From JAICTV01 sp035634055 (GTDB lineage Bacteria > Planctomycetota > Phycisphaerae > Tepidisphaerales > Tepidisphaeraceae), in assembly GCA_035634055.1 (NCBI GenBank), contig DASQDR010000055.1, positions 1-64,000 on the forward strand: a stretch of DNA of 64,000 bases. The letters are read 5' to 3'. A program made the translations under genes and the position numbers. Below the pieces are notes generated by a model. It had not been told where the DNA came from and ran no database searches. It worked only from the letters and a program-made list of their open reading frames with translations. Positions 25,379-33,650 of the stretch are shown one piece after another (within the stretch, counting starts at the first letter, position 1; every line of letters starts with the position of its first letter).

Positions 25379-28300
25379 TCAGCGAGCGCGGCGGCGCGGG
25401 CGCGTGAGGCCTGTCAGGCAGGCTACGGCGAGCCAGGCGACCGCCCCCGGCTCCGGCACCGCCGCGACGTCCGCCGACAACCCGCTGGCGGCGATCCCCC
25501 CGCCGGCCGCGAACGTGCCGAGGGTCTGGCGGCCGATGTTGCGGTCGAGGAGGAAGTAGTCGTCGCCGTTGATCTTGCCGTTGTAGTCGAAGTCGCCGTG
25601 GAACCAGCTCGCGGCGGACGCGGGGCCGTTGACGTGGCTGTCGATCTGGAAGTAGTCGTCGCCGTCGAGCTTCCCGTTCAGGTCGGCGTCGCCGGCATAG
25701 GTGTAGAGGACCAGGATGTCGCCGGCGGCGATGCTGACGCCGCCGAACGTGCCGGCGGCGGTGGCGGGTTTAATGCCGAGCGCGGTCAGTCCGGTGGCGG
25801 CGGCGGGCTCGGAGGTGCCGATGCCGGGGCCGTTCCACGCGCCGGCGTTGCGGGCGGACTGGATCCATCCGCTGATGCCGGAATAGGTCCCGCCGCTCGC
25901 GGTGCCCACCTCGCCGCCGCCCGCTGCGCCGACGATGAGCTTGTTGTTCGCCAGGTCGATCCGCCCGGCCGCGCCGAGCGCGAGCGACTGCACGGCCACG
26001 ACCTTCGCCCCACCGCCGTCCCCCCCGCTGCGGACGCGCAGGTTGCCGTTCACTTCGAGACGCGCTTGGACGACGGAGCCGCTGGTGAGCGTCGCGCCCG
26101 CCGAGACCGTCGTGCGCCCCGTGCCGCTGACGGAGGCGACCTCCTTGCTGCCGGCCGCGATGGTGAAGGACGTGCTGACGCCGTTGCTCGCGACGGCGAC
26201 GTGCTGGCCGGCCGTCGCGCCCGCGCCGTTGTCGGTGAAGGGGTCGGCGCTGCCGCCAACGGTGACGGCGCCGGCGTTGATGTGCAGCGCCGCGCCGGAG
26301 TTCACCTTGAAGCTGCCCGCGGCGTAGTTGAGCGCGAGGCTGCCCGCGCCGCTCTTGACCAGCGTCCCGGTCCAGGTCTCGCGCCCCGCGCTTCCCGCCA
26401 GCGCGCCGTTCACCACGTCCAGGTCGGGCTGCGTGATCGTCCCGTTATCCGTCAGCTCGGCGTCGACCAGGCTGATCGGCTTCGGGGCGTCGCCGACGCG
26501 CACGTTGCTCGTCGCCGCCAGCACGTGGTCGAGGTTGTGGTAGTCGTGGCCGAAGAACTTGTCGCTGGTGACGGCGTCGACGAAGTCGACGAGCCCGTCA
26601 CGGTTGACGTCGCGCTTGTTGAACGCGTTGGCGCCGGTGGGGTCGTTTGCGGCGTTCGCACTGGCGGTCGCGCGGACGAACTGCTGGTTCGGGTCCGCGG
26701 CGCTGGTGAGCTGCGCGTCGAGGTAGTCGAGCGCGGCGTTCTTGCGCAGGACGGCGTTGGGGTTGCGCACGGCGTCGGCGAAGGTCGCGCCCGACGCCGT
26801 GGTGAGCTGGTCGGTCGCGGCGCTGTCGGCGAGCGACGCGCCGCGGGCGAGCAGGTAGACGTCCTTCCCGTCGAACCGCCCGTTGCTGTCGAAGTCTCCC
26901 AGGACGATCAGGTCGCCCTTGGTGTTGGCGGTGGTCGCCCAACCGGGCGAGCCGGCGAGCGACGAAATGATCGTTCCATTGGCGACCCCGCCGTCGGCGG
27001 CGTAGATGCTGTTGGCGGCGCCGTCCGCGCTGCGCAGCGACAGGACGGCGTTGAGGGATTCCTTGACGGCCGCGAAGTCGCGCCAGCCATTCTGCCGGAA
27101 GTTCCCGAACAGGTAGTTTCCGCGCGGCGCGACGACGCCGTTGGCAACCGGGTTGCCGGCGGCGTCCTTGGCGGTGATCGGGATCGCGCCGTTGATGGCC
27201 GGGGCGCCGGCGTTGAGCGCGCCGTAGGTCGCGGCGGTGCCGATCGTCTGCGCGTTGGCGCCGGCCGAGCCGTCGGGGCTGAACAGCGGGCCGTAGTTGT
27301 CCCGCACCTCCTGCTGGACCGCGAGCTGCGCCGGCGTGAGGTTCTTCGGCGCCAGCGGGCCGCCGTCGACCTCGCGCGAGTAGTTCAGCAGCCCGGGGAC
27401 GAGGTAGCCGGCGATGTAGAGCGCGTCGGCGGGGTTGTTCACGCTCGCCTGCGTGAGCCCCGACGCGGCGGTGCCGACGCTCTGGAGGATGTTGTCGGTG
27501 AACGACTTTACATTGCCGAACCGGTCCCCCTTGATGCCGGTCTGGGCGCTGCTCAGGTTGTTCCACCACGCCTGCACCTGCGCGTCGCTCGCCCCGGGGT
27601 TGGACGCGCGGTAAGCGCTCAGCAGGTCCGGGCGCGGGCGCTTGACGGTGTTGATGTGCGAGATGAGGACGGCCTTGTAGTCGAAGTTGATGATGTTATC
27701 GAACGTGACGCGCTTGAAGTCGGCGGGGTTGCCGCTGTCGGTGAGGTGGTTGAAGTCGATGTCGAGCGCCCGCACCGGCGCGGCGCTGGCGGCGCCGCGG
27801 GCCTCGGCGATCGAGAGCGGGCCGAACGCCATCCGGCTCTGCGCGATCGCCCCGCGCGAATCGGTGCCGGAGGTCTTGCCCGAGAAGCGGATCGCCCCCC
27901 CGAGCGACCGCTGCGCGTTCTGGGCGGCGGTGCCGCTGGTGTTGCCGTCGTCGTTCTCGCCGACCGCCCAGCTCGGGTCGACGCCGACGTTCACCGCCGG
28001 CACCGTGCGCTGCCCGGCATCGTTGGCGCGGGAGACGGAGTTGAAGTCCGCGCCGTTCGCCAGCCGCCCGGCGGTCAGCAGCCACTGCGCGTCCCCCTTG
28101 TTCAGGCGGTAAAGGCCAGTGCCGGGATTGGCGGAGTACGTGACGGCGGTGACGGCGAACTGCTGGCTGTCGATGTTGTTCGCGCCCGCGGTGTTCCAGG
28201 GCCCGGGTGCGTATGCCTGGCCCGCCGGCGATTCCGGGTCGACCTTGTCGCTCGACTGGTTCGCGTAGGACTGCGGGAAGAACGATTGCCGTCCGCCCGC

Positions 28301-29128
28301 GTTGCCCAGCCCCAGCGGCGTGGCGGCGGGCGCCAGCGCGGGGTTGCCCGTGCCGAAACCCGGCGCCCCCGGCGCCGCGGAGCGCGACGGCGTTCCCGCC
28401 ACCGCGAAGTTCTCCGTCTTGTGCTCCCCCTGCGAGTACTGGATGCGATTCTGCCCGCCCTGGAGGTTGCGCCCGCTGGCGCGGTCGTACACGCTGGTGT
28501 CGTAGGTGTCGCCGAAGTTCCCGCCGGCCAGGACGTGCCCGTTGAGCGTCCCGCCGGCCGTGAACTGGTTCGTGTTGACCCACGTCGGGTTGCTGACGGA
28601 GGGCCCGCGGCTGGCGACGTTCGAGATGATGCCGGTCCCGCCGGCGCCGGTCGTGTACCCGACCTGGTCGTTGATCAAGTCGTTCAGACCCTGCACGGAC
28701 CCCTGCTCGTGCCACTCGACGCGGATGGCCGAGTGCCCCTGCGTCACCGGCGCGTTGGCGATGCTGGTGGCCCCGAGGCCGAAGTCGCCCGTGGTGAAAT
28801 CCTTCTTCGCGAGCTGCACGTACGCCCCGCCGTCGTTCGCCGCGTAGTACGTCACCGGCGTGCCGGACGGGCCGAAGTAGAAGGTGCTCGACGCGTTGGG
28901 GCGGAGCGTCGAGATGCCTGCGCCCGCGGTGAAGTTCCGCAGCGCGACCTGCCCGCTGAGCGAGATGGTGACGGCCGGGTAGTTGTTGGCGTAATCGCCC
29001 GGCGAAGTGCTGGTCCCCTGCTGCACCGGCCCGCTCGCGTTCACGGACGTGCCCGCCCGCGCGAGGGCGGGAGCCATGGCTGAAACAAACGCAGTAAAAA
29101 AAACCATTTTGGACTTGACGTTCTTCAT
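25379..29128 (-). CDS. Giant secreted PEP-CTERM protein with several dockerin-like motifs
   Basis: This 1249-aa protein has a signal peptide (MVFFTAFVSAMAPALARAG). The first 700 residues are a non-repetitive beta/alpha-rich region with genome-like storage or S-layer character (VTISLSGQVALRNFTAGAG; SAIRVEWHEQGSVQGLNDLI). EF-hand/dockerin-like loops then occur at four places: GDFDSNGRFDGKDVYLLARG, RDVNRDGLVDFVDAVTSDKF, GDADLNGKLDGDDYFQIDSH and GDFDYNGKINGDDYFLLDRN. The end, VPEPGAVAWLAVACLTGLTR plus RRRAR, is a PEP-CTERM signal. The scattered internal Ca-loops are unusual compared with a single C-terminal dockerin. GGAAGGGAAGAAGC precedes ATG 29128. It is probably in the same surface programme as the gene at 21540; function unknown. 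Confidence 0.88.
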   Translation of the reverse strand: MKNVKSKMVFFTAFVSAMAPALARAGTSVNASGPVQQGTSTSPGDYANNYPAVTISLSGQVALRNFTAGAGISTLRPNASSTFYFGPSGTPVTYYAANDGGAYVQLAKKDFTTGDFGLGATSIANAPVTQGHSAIRVEWHEQGSVQGLNDLINDQVGYTTGAGGTGIISNVASRGPSVSNPTWVNTNQFTAGGTLNGHVLAGGNFGDTYDTSVYDRASGRNLQGGQNRIQYSQGEHKTENFAVAGTPSRSAAPGAPGFGTGNPALAPAATPLGLGNAGGRQSFFPQSYANQSSDKVDPESPAGQAYAPGPWNTAGANNIDSQQFAVTAVTYSANPGTGLYRLNKGDAQWLLTAGRLANGADFNSVSRANDAGQRTVPAVNVGVDPSWAVGENDDGNTSGTAAQNAQRSLGGAIRFSGKTSGTDSRGAIAQSRMAFGPLSIAEARGAASAAPVRALDIDFNHLTDSGNPADFKRVTFDNIINFDYKAVLISHINTVKRPRPDLLSAYRASNPGASDAQVQAWWNNLSSAQTGIKGDRFGNVKSFTDNILQSVGTAASGLTQASVNNPADALYIAGYLVPGLLNYSREVDGGPLAPKNLTPAQLAVQQEVRDNYGPLFSPDGSAGANAQTIGTAATYGALNAGAPAINGAIPITAKDAAGNPVANGVVAPRGNYLFGNFRQNGWRDFAAVKESLNAVLSLRSADGAANSIYAADGGVANGTIISSLAGSPGWATTANTKGDLIVLGDFDSNGRFDGKDVYLLARGASLADSAATDQLTTASGATFADAVRNPNAVLRKNAALDYLDAQLTSAADPNQQFVRATASANAANDPTGANAFNKRDVNRDGLVDFVDAVTSDKFFGHDYHNLDHVLAATSNVRVGDAPKPISLVDAELTDNGTITQPDLDVVNGALAGSAGRETWTGTLVKSGAGSLALNYAAGSFKVNSGAALHINAGAVTVGGSADPFTDNGAGATAGQHVAVASNGVSTSFTIAAGSKEVASVSGTGRTTVSAGATLTSGSVVQARLEVNGNLRVRSGGDGGGAKVVAVQSLALGAAGRIDLANNKLIVGAAGGGEVGTASGGTYSGISGWIQSARNAGAWNGPGIGTSEPAAATGLTALGIKPATAAGTFGGVSIAAGDILVLYTYAGDADLNGKLDGDDYFQIDSHVNGPASAASWFHGDFDYNGKINGDDYFLLDRNIGRQTLGTFAAGGGIAASGLSADVAAVPEPGAVAWLAVACLTGLTRPRRRAR

Positions 29129-29440
29129 CGGAGCTTCTTCCCTTCCGAATACGTTGGTTGTTGTTGTTGCCGTGCGACGCGGTCAGCCGTGACCCGGGTC
29201 AACCGGCTACCCGCCGCTTGTTGTTGCTGCGTGACGTCGTTGCCGGCTTCGCGGCGCGGCGCGCGAATCCGCCCGGAGCGGTTTTTCAAGCCGGTGTAGC
29301 GGCGTGACCGTGACACGGACATCTCGCCCGGGCGTGGTGTCCTCGTTTGCCGGTGAACACGCTTGGCAATCGTTTCACACCCAGCACCGGCGGGACGCCC
29401 GCGTCACCGTCGAGCCGCTACGTGCGGCATGCAATACGCT
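29129..29440. other. Intergenic region upstream of the giant PEP-CTERM gene
   Basis: These 312 bases have no supported gene. Two GTTGTTGTT-like tracts (about 29157-29170 and 29217-29230) are the only notable texture. This region should hold the promoter of the gene starting at 29128, but I cannot name the elements. Confidence 0.4.
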
Positions 29441-30445
29441 CTAGTTTTCCAGCGAGTAGAACTTCTCGCCCCACTGCCACGGCTCGAGCGTCTCCTTCAC
29501 GTCTTTCGTCTCGACGTGGCCGTCGAGGTAGAGGAAGTTGCTCTTGCGCCCGTCGCGGCCGGTCGAGTCCAGGCGCTTGCGCCCGCCGTGGTTGCGGCCG
29601 ACCCAGTCGAGCAGGGTCGTCGGGGTCGCGCCGGCGTTGCGCTCGGGGTCCTTCCCCAGGTCGTCGAAGGTCGCGCGGTAGAACTTCCCCTTGGGCGGGA
29701 CCTTGTAGAGCTGTTCCGCGCCGGCGACCCCGCCGGTGAACCCGTTGATCGGCCGGCGGCTGGCGCTGACCTTCTCCCCGTTGCCGGTCAGCGAGTCGGT
29801 CTGCACGGCCGCCTGCTGCCCCCAGATCTCGCTGGCGAGGATGGTCTGCGCGCTGTTCTTCACGCGCCCGGCGCGGACGAAGTGATACGCGCGGACGTTG
29901 CCGCGGTCGGCGAAGAACTTCTGGAAGATCCCGCGCGGGCACAGCGCCTCGTTGATCGTGTAAGCGAGCCGCGGCGCCTGCCAGTCGATTTGACCGGGCG
30001 ACTCGCTCGGCAGCTCGCCGTTCCCCGCGAACGTGTTCGCCGGCGGCAGGCCGCCGTTGGGAAGGCTCGGGCACTGGAACGCTTCCCAGCCCGAGAGCGA
30101 CAGGAACGGCCGGTCGCTCCCGGCGAGATCCTTGCGCTGGTAGAGGAAGCTCGACCAGTGGACGTAGCCGTTGGTCGGCTGCGTCGGCGTCTGCCCGGTC
30201 GCCGGGTCGTAGGCGAAGCCCTTGTAGAAGTTCGAGGGCGGCAGCGTCTGCTTGTTCTCGGCGACGTAGTTGGCGATCCCCTGCCCGATGCCGCGCAGGT
30301 TCGAGGCGCACTTGACCGTGTTGGCCGCCTCTCGCGCCCGCGCCAGAGCGGGAAGCAGGATGGCGATGAGTAGACCGATGATGCCAATTACAACCAGAAG
30401 TTCGACGAGCGTGAAACCGACGGCGCGGCGGGTGGCTGGGCGCAT
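29441..30445 (-). CDS. Prepilin-type / DUF1559-like pseudopilin
   Basis: This 334-aa protein opens with a type IV prepilin signal: GFTLVELLVVIGIIGLLIAI, where cleavage falls after Gly and the next Phe is N-methylated. A helix follows (LARAREAANTVKCASNLRGI), then a long globular domain with TINEALCPRGIFQKFFADRG, and near the C-terminus FLYLDGHVET, the H-X9-DG-like element of the planctomycete family. Such proteins are abundant in planctomycetes and are thought to be secretion pseudopilins. ATG 30445 with CGGAG upstream is preferred; the longer frame from 30499 adds only Pro-rich residues before the signal. The hydrophobic segment should span the inner membrane until the prepilin peptidase acts. 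Confidence 0.92.
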   Translation of the reverse strand: MRPATRRAVGFTLVELLVVIGIIGLLIAILLPALARAREAANTVKCASNLRGIGQGIANYVAENKQTLPPSNFYKGFAYDPATGQTPTQPTNGYVHWSSFLYQRKDLAGSDRPFLSLSGWEAFQCPSLPNGGLPPANTFAGNGELPSESPGQIDWQAPRLAYTINEALCPRGIFQKFFADRGNVRAYHFVRAGRVKNSAQTILASEIWGQQAAVQTDSLTGNGEKVSASRRPINGFTGGVAGAEQLYKVPPKGKFYRATFDDLGKDPERNAGATPTTLLDWVGRNHGGRKRLDSTGRDGRKSNFLYLDGHVETKDVKETLEPWQWGEKFYSLEN

Positions 30446-31154
30446 GGGATGCTCCGGGGGGGGGCGAGGCGGTGACGGCGGCGCCGCCGAACGCGGCAAC
30501 AGCGCGCAGCATCGATCAAGGTGCAGCGGCGCGGCCGCAGCGCGGGCGCGATAAGTTCAGAACGGGAAGTACGCGGGGCGGACGGAAGGCCCTAGCCGCG
30601 ACAACAGGAGCGACGGCAACAACAACAGCGCGCCGCGCCGCGAGCGCGTGCCGCCAGGCGGACGGCGGAGGAGGATGGGTGTGAGGACAATCTCATTCCT
30701 ACTAATCCTGGCGGGATTATAGGGGACGACTCCGGCAGGCACAAGTGCTTGCCACCATTTTTGGTGGTCGCGAATTGGGGGGGCGGGCGGTCGGGGCAAA
30801 GCAGGATGAGACGATGTCGCCCACTCCGTCAGCCGCGGCTTGTGTTTCGATGGGTGTGCGACGGCGCAGCGGCGCGACGCCGCACGTCGCAATGGCGGGC
30901 CATCGCTGCGGTGTCAGCCGGAGATCGTTCATCGTGCCGACGAAGCGGCCGGACGGCGACGACGCCTGCCCACCGCCTGCGCGAGCGGACCGCGGGCGGA
31001 GCGGCTGGGGAAAGCGCGGATGACCCGTTCGACGCGCCGCCGCGCTCCCACGGCTCGATCGGCGGAAACAAAGCCAATCGCGCTCCGGCGAGCCGTCGTG
31101 ACGGTCTCGCCGACACCCGAGCCGAGGCGGCCATTCCTCACGCTGAAAACGAGT
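30446..31154. other. Gene-poor region between the pseudopilin and ugd
   Basis: About 700 bases without a supported gene; overlapping open frames on both strands are GC-driven. Two small hairpins lie side by side near 30734-30767: GGCAGGCAC/GTGCTTGCC with a two-base turn (one mismatch), then CCACCA-TTTT-TGGTGG. I assign no function. Confidence 0.45.
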
Positions 31155-31184
31155 CGGCGGCGGTGAGTGCCCTCACCGCCGCCG
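31155..31184 (-). terminator. Strong hairpin terminator of ugd
   Basis: CGGCGGCGGTGAG pairs perfectly with CTCACCGCCGCCG around a 4-base loop (13-bp stem). Read on the minus strand it lies 36 bases beyond the ugd stop and is followed within a few bases by TTTT, fitting an intrinsic terminator. Confidence 0.75.
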
Positions 31185-31219
31185 AAGTTCTTTCGCGTTC
31201 CTGAGCCGGCGAGCCCGTG

Positions 31220-32572
31220 TTACGCCCGCGTCTTCAGCCGCAGCTTGTTCTCGATCGGCGGGCGGCCGATCGGGTAGTACTGGAAGCCGCTCTCGCGCAT
31301 CACGTCGCGGTGCAGGCAGTTTCGCCCGTCGAAGATGATCGGGTTGTTCATCGTCGCGGCGATCTTGCGGAACGGCAGCGTGGTGTACTGCGGCCAGTCG
31401 GTAACCAGCGCGACGGCGTCGGCGCCGGCGGCGGCGGTCACCGGGTCGCCGCACCACTCCACCTGGTCCTTGAATAACTGCTTCATGTGCTCCATGCCCT
31501 TGTAGTCATGGGCCTTCACGTGCGCGCCCTTGTCGAGCAGGTACTGGATGACGTCGATGGCGGCCGACTCGCGGATGTCATCGGTGTCCGCCTTGAACGC
31601 CAGGCCCCACACGCCGATCGTGCTGCCGGCGATCGGGCGCCCGAGCTTCTGCTCGATCTTGTCCACGAAGCGCTTCTTCTGGTTCTTGTTGACGGTCTGC
31701 ACGGCGTGGACGAAGAGCGACTCGTGGCCGACCTGCTTGGAGATGTGCTCCATGGCGGCGACGTCCTTGGGGAAGCACGAGCCGCCGTACCCGCAGCCCG
31801 CCTTGAGGAACGCCGGGCCGATGCGGTTGTCGCTGCCGATGCCCTTGCGGATGTCCTCGATGTCGGCGCCGTAGCTGTCGCAGAGGATGGTCATCTCGTT
31901 CATGAACGAGATGCGCGCCGCGAGCATGGAGTTGGCGGCGTACTTGGTCAGCTCGGCCGACTCCCAGTTCATGGTCATGAAATTCTCTTCGCGCTTGATG
32001 AGCGGGTCGTAGAGCCGGCGCATCATGCGGAACGCCTCGGGCGATTCCCCGCCGATGACGATGCGGTCAGGGCGCAGGCAGTCGTCGACGGCCGTGCCCT
32101 CCTTGAGGAACTCGGGGTTGGAGACCACCTGCACGTACGCCTTGGTCTGCTCGCGCAGGAAATTGTAGAGCTTGCGGTTGGTCCCCGGCGGCACCGTGGA
32201 CTTCACGATGATGGTGACCATGTACTCGTTGTTGTTCGCCGCCAACGCGTCGCACACTTCCTTGCCCGCCTGCTCAAGGAAGCTCATGTCGACGGTGCCG
32301 TCGGGCTTGGGCGGGGTGCCGACGCAGAGGAAGACCACCTCGGCGTCCTTGACCGCCGCGCGGACGTCATCGGTGAATTGGAGCTGCCCAGAGGCGTAGT
32401 TCTCCTGCATCAGTTCCTGGAGCCCCGGCTCGAAGATCGGGCAGTGGCCGTCCTGGAGGGTCTTGAGCTTGTTCTTGTCCTTCTCGACCCCGCGGACGGT
32501 GTGCCCGATGCTGGCCAGGCAGGTGCCGGTGACCAGGCCGACGTAACCGCAACCGATGACTGTGACGTCCAT
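31220..32572 (-). CDS. ugd: UDP-glucose 6-dehydrogenase
   Basis: This 450-aa NAD-dependent enzyme oxidises UDP-glucose to UDP-glucuronate for exopolysaccharide or cell-envelope sugars. It shows the N-terminal Rossmann fold MDVTVIGCGYVGLVTGTCLA, the NAD-domain VFLCVGTPPKPDGTVDMS, STVPPGTNRKLY, the substrate-binding NPEFLKEGTAVDD, the catalytic Cys in GCGYGGSCFPKD (C266) and the C-terminal domain (GVWGLAFKADTDDIRES). ATG 32572, with AGAGGA at a good distance, is chosen; an in-frame extension to 32737 adds non-conserved residues. It stands alone; no glycosyltransferase genes are adjacent. The Ser/Thr residues and length are typical of the TuaD/RkpK family. Confidence 0.97.
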   Translation of the reverse strand: MDVTVIGCGYVGLVTGTCLASIGHTVRGVEKDKNKLKTLQDGHCPIFEPGLQELMQENYASGQLQFTDDVRAAVKDAEVVFLCVGTPPKPDGTVDMSFLEQAGKEVCDALAANNNEYMVTIIVKSTVPPGTNRKLYNFLREQTKAYVQVVSNPEFLKEGTAVDDCLRPDRIVIGGESPEAFRMMRRLYDPLIKREENFMTMNWESAELTKYAANSMLAARISFMNEMTILCDSYGADIEDIRKGIGSDNRIGPAFLKAGCGYGGSCFPKDVAAMEHISKQVGHESLFVHAVQTVNKNQKKRFVDKIEQKLGRPIAGSTIGVWGLAFKADTDDIRESAAIDVIQYLLDKGAHVKAHDYKGMEHMKQLFKDQVEWCGDPVTAAAGADAVALVTDWPQYTTLPFRKIAATMNNPIIFDGRNCLHRDVMRESGFQYYPIGRPPIENKLRLKTRA

Positions 32573-32964
32573 AGCGATCCTCTTGCTGGCACCCTGCGCG
32601 GCGGCGCGGGCGCAAACGCACCCGCCGCCATCGATCGATTCGTGACCGTTAATCCCGCCCGAAACCGCAAGAACCCACTGTGCGGACCGGGCAGTATAGC
32701 GGTCGCGCGGCACACCGCCATACCAATGATCGGACAACTCGGCGGTGAAGTTTTGCCGGATGTGCGGCGGCGCCCCCGCCGCGTTATCGGGCTCACACCC
32801 GCACCCGCCGGCGGCGCCGCACTCCCAGTCCTACGGGTGCGTGGGAAAGGGAGTTCGGCACGGCAATGGCAGCGGCGGCGGCTTCCGCCGTGGCCGGGCG
32901 GGTCGTGCGGTCGCTAAGATCCGGCTCCGCCCCGGCAACGGTTGGCGGGGCGAAGGAAAAGACG
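32573..32964. other. Divergent intergenic region, ugd / SHOCT-like gene
   Basis: These 392 bases separate divergent genes. On the minus strand TATACT at 32693-32698 could be a -10 box for ugd, but no good -35 accompanies it. Nothing else is recognised. Confidence 0.4.
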
Positions 32965-33525
32965 ATGCCCGACGCTCTGAACCAGATCGCCCGTCGGCAC
33001 GGCGTCAGCGCCGACGCCGCCCGGCACGTGCTCGACGCCCTCCGCGCCAGCGGCGGGCGGTTGGCGCAGTTCAACCACCCCGAGCTCGGCGGGCAGGGGC
33101 AGTGGATGAGCGGCATGGTCATGATCGGGGACATGTTCAACGCCCCGCTCAAGGCGAAGGTGGCGGCCCTGTGCGAGGACCTGGCGGCGGTCGCGCTCCG
33201 GGCGCCCGGTGGCCGATCCGCGTTCGCAGCGTCACCGCCCCCCGCCCCGCCCGGCGCATGGTGGCCGGCGACAATGGGAACGCCGGCGGCGTCGGGCGCG
33301 CAGCACGGCGTGCGCTACGCCTACTTCGCCAACCACCGCCGCCTGCTGATCGAGCGCGCCGGCGCGATCCTGGCGTACGACACCGGCAACCACGTCATCC
33401 AGGGCGTCGCCCAGCAGCAACCGCAGGCGGCGGGCGGGGACCTGGTCTTCACCTCGCAGCTCGGAACGGTGCCCCTGGATCGGCTCCCGGTCGTCCCGCC
33501 GCCGGGGCGCGACGCACCGGCCTGA
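32965..33525 (+). CDS. SHOCT-like domain protein
   Basis: This 186-aa protein matches, by eye, a family found in proteobacteria and planctomycetes that is often labelled SHOCT domain-containing. The N-terminal helical part (IARRHGVSADAARHVLDALR) leads to FNHPELGGQGQWMSGMVMIG then DMFNAPLKAKVAALCEDLA, the family's hallmark. The C-terminal part (RYAYFANHRRLLIERAGAIL, then YDTGNHVIQGVAQQQ) is the second conserved block. An Ala/Pro-rich linker joins them. The start at 32965 is set by the conserved opening and GAAGGAAAAG upstream; the longer frame from 32866 is rejected. Biochemical role unknown. It is followed 125 bases on by an exported protein in the same direction. Confidence 0.8.
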   Translation: MPDALNQIARRHGVSADAARHVLDALRASGGRLAQFNHPELGGQGQWMSGMVMIGDMFNAPLKAKVAALCEDLAAVALRAPGGRSAFAASPPPAPPGAWWPATMGTPAASGAQHGVRYAYFANHRRLLIERAGAILAYDTGNHVIQGVAQQQPQAAGGDLVFTSQLGTVPLDRLPVVPPPGRDAPA

Positions 33526-33650
33526 CCCGCCGTTGCCCGACCGCCAGCCAACCGCCGCAGCCGCCGCCCGCTCGTGTCGTTGAAACCTTTGCCGCCCCGC
33601 CGCGTCCTATGGCGTGCGGCTCCGGTCTGCGCTCATCCACGGGAGGTCTC

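Noticed and set aside
25064..29083. 1339-codon open frame antisense to the giant PEP-CTERM protein
   Set aside because: It mirrors the minus-strand gene, lacks a signal peptide, ribosome site or recognisable domain, and its composition (Arg/Val/Ala/Asp/Gly) is what high-GC antisense frames give.
32745..33650. 302-codon extension of the exported protein at 33651
   Set aside because: It runs through the SHOCT-like gene in another frame, and the signal peptide only begins at 33651.
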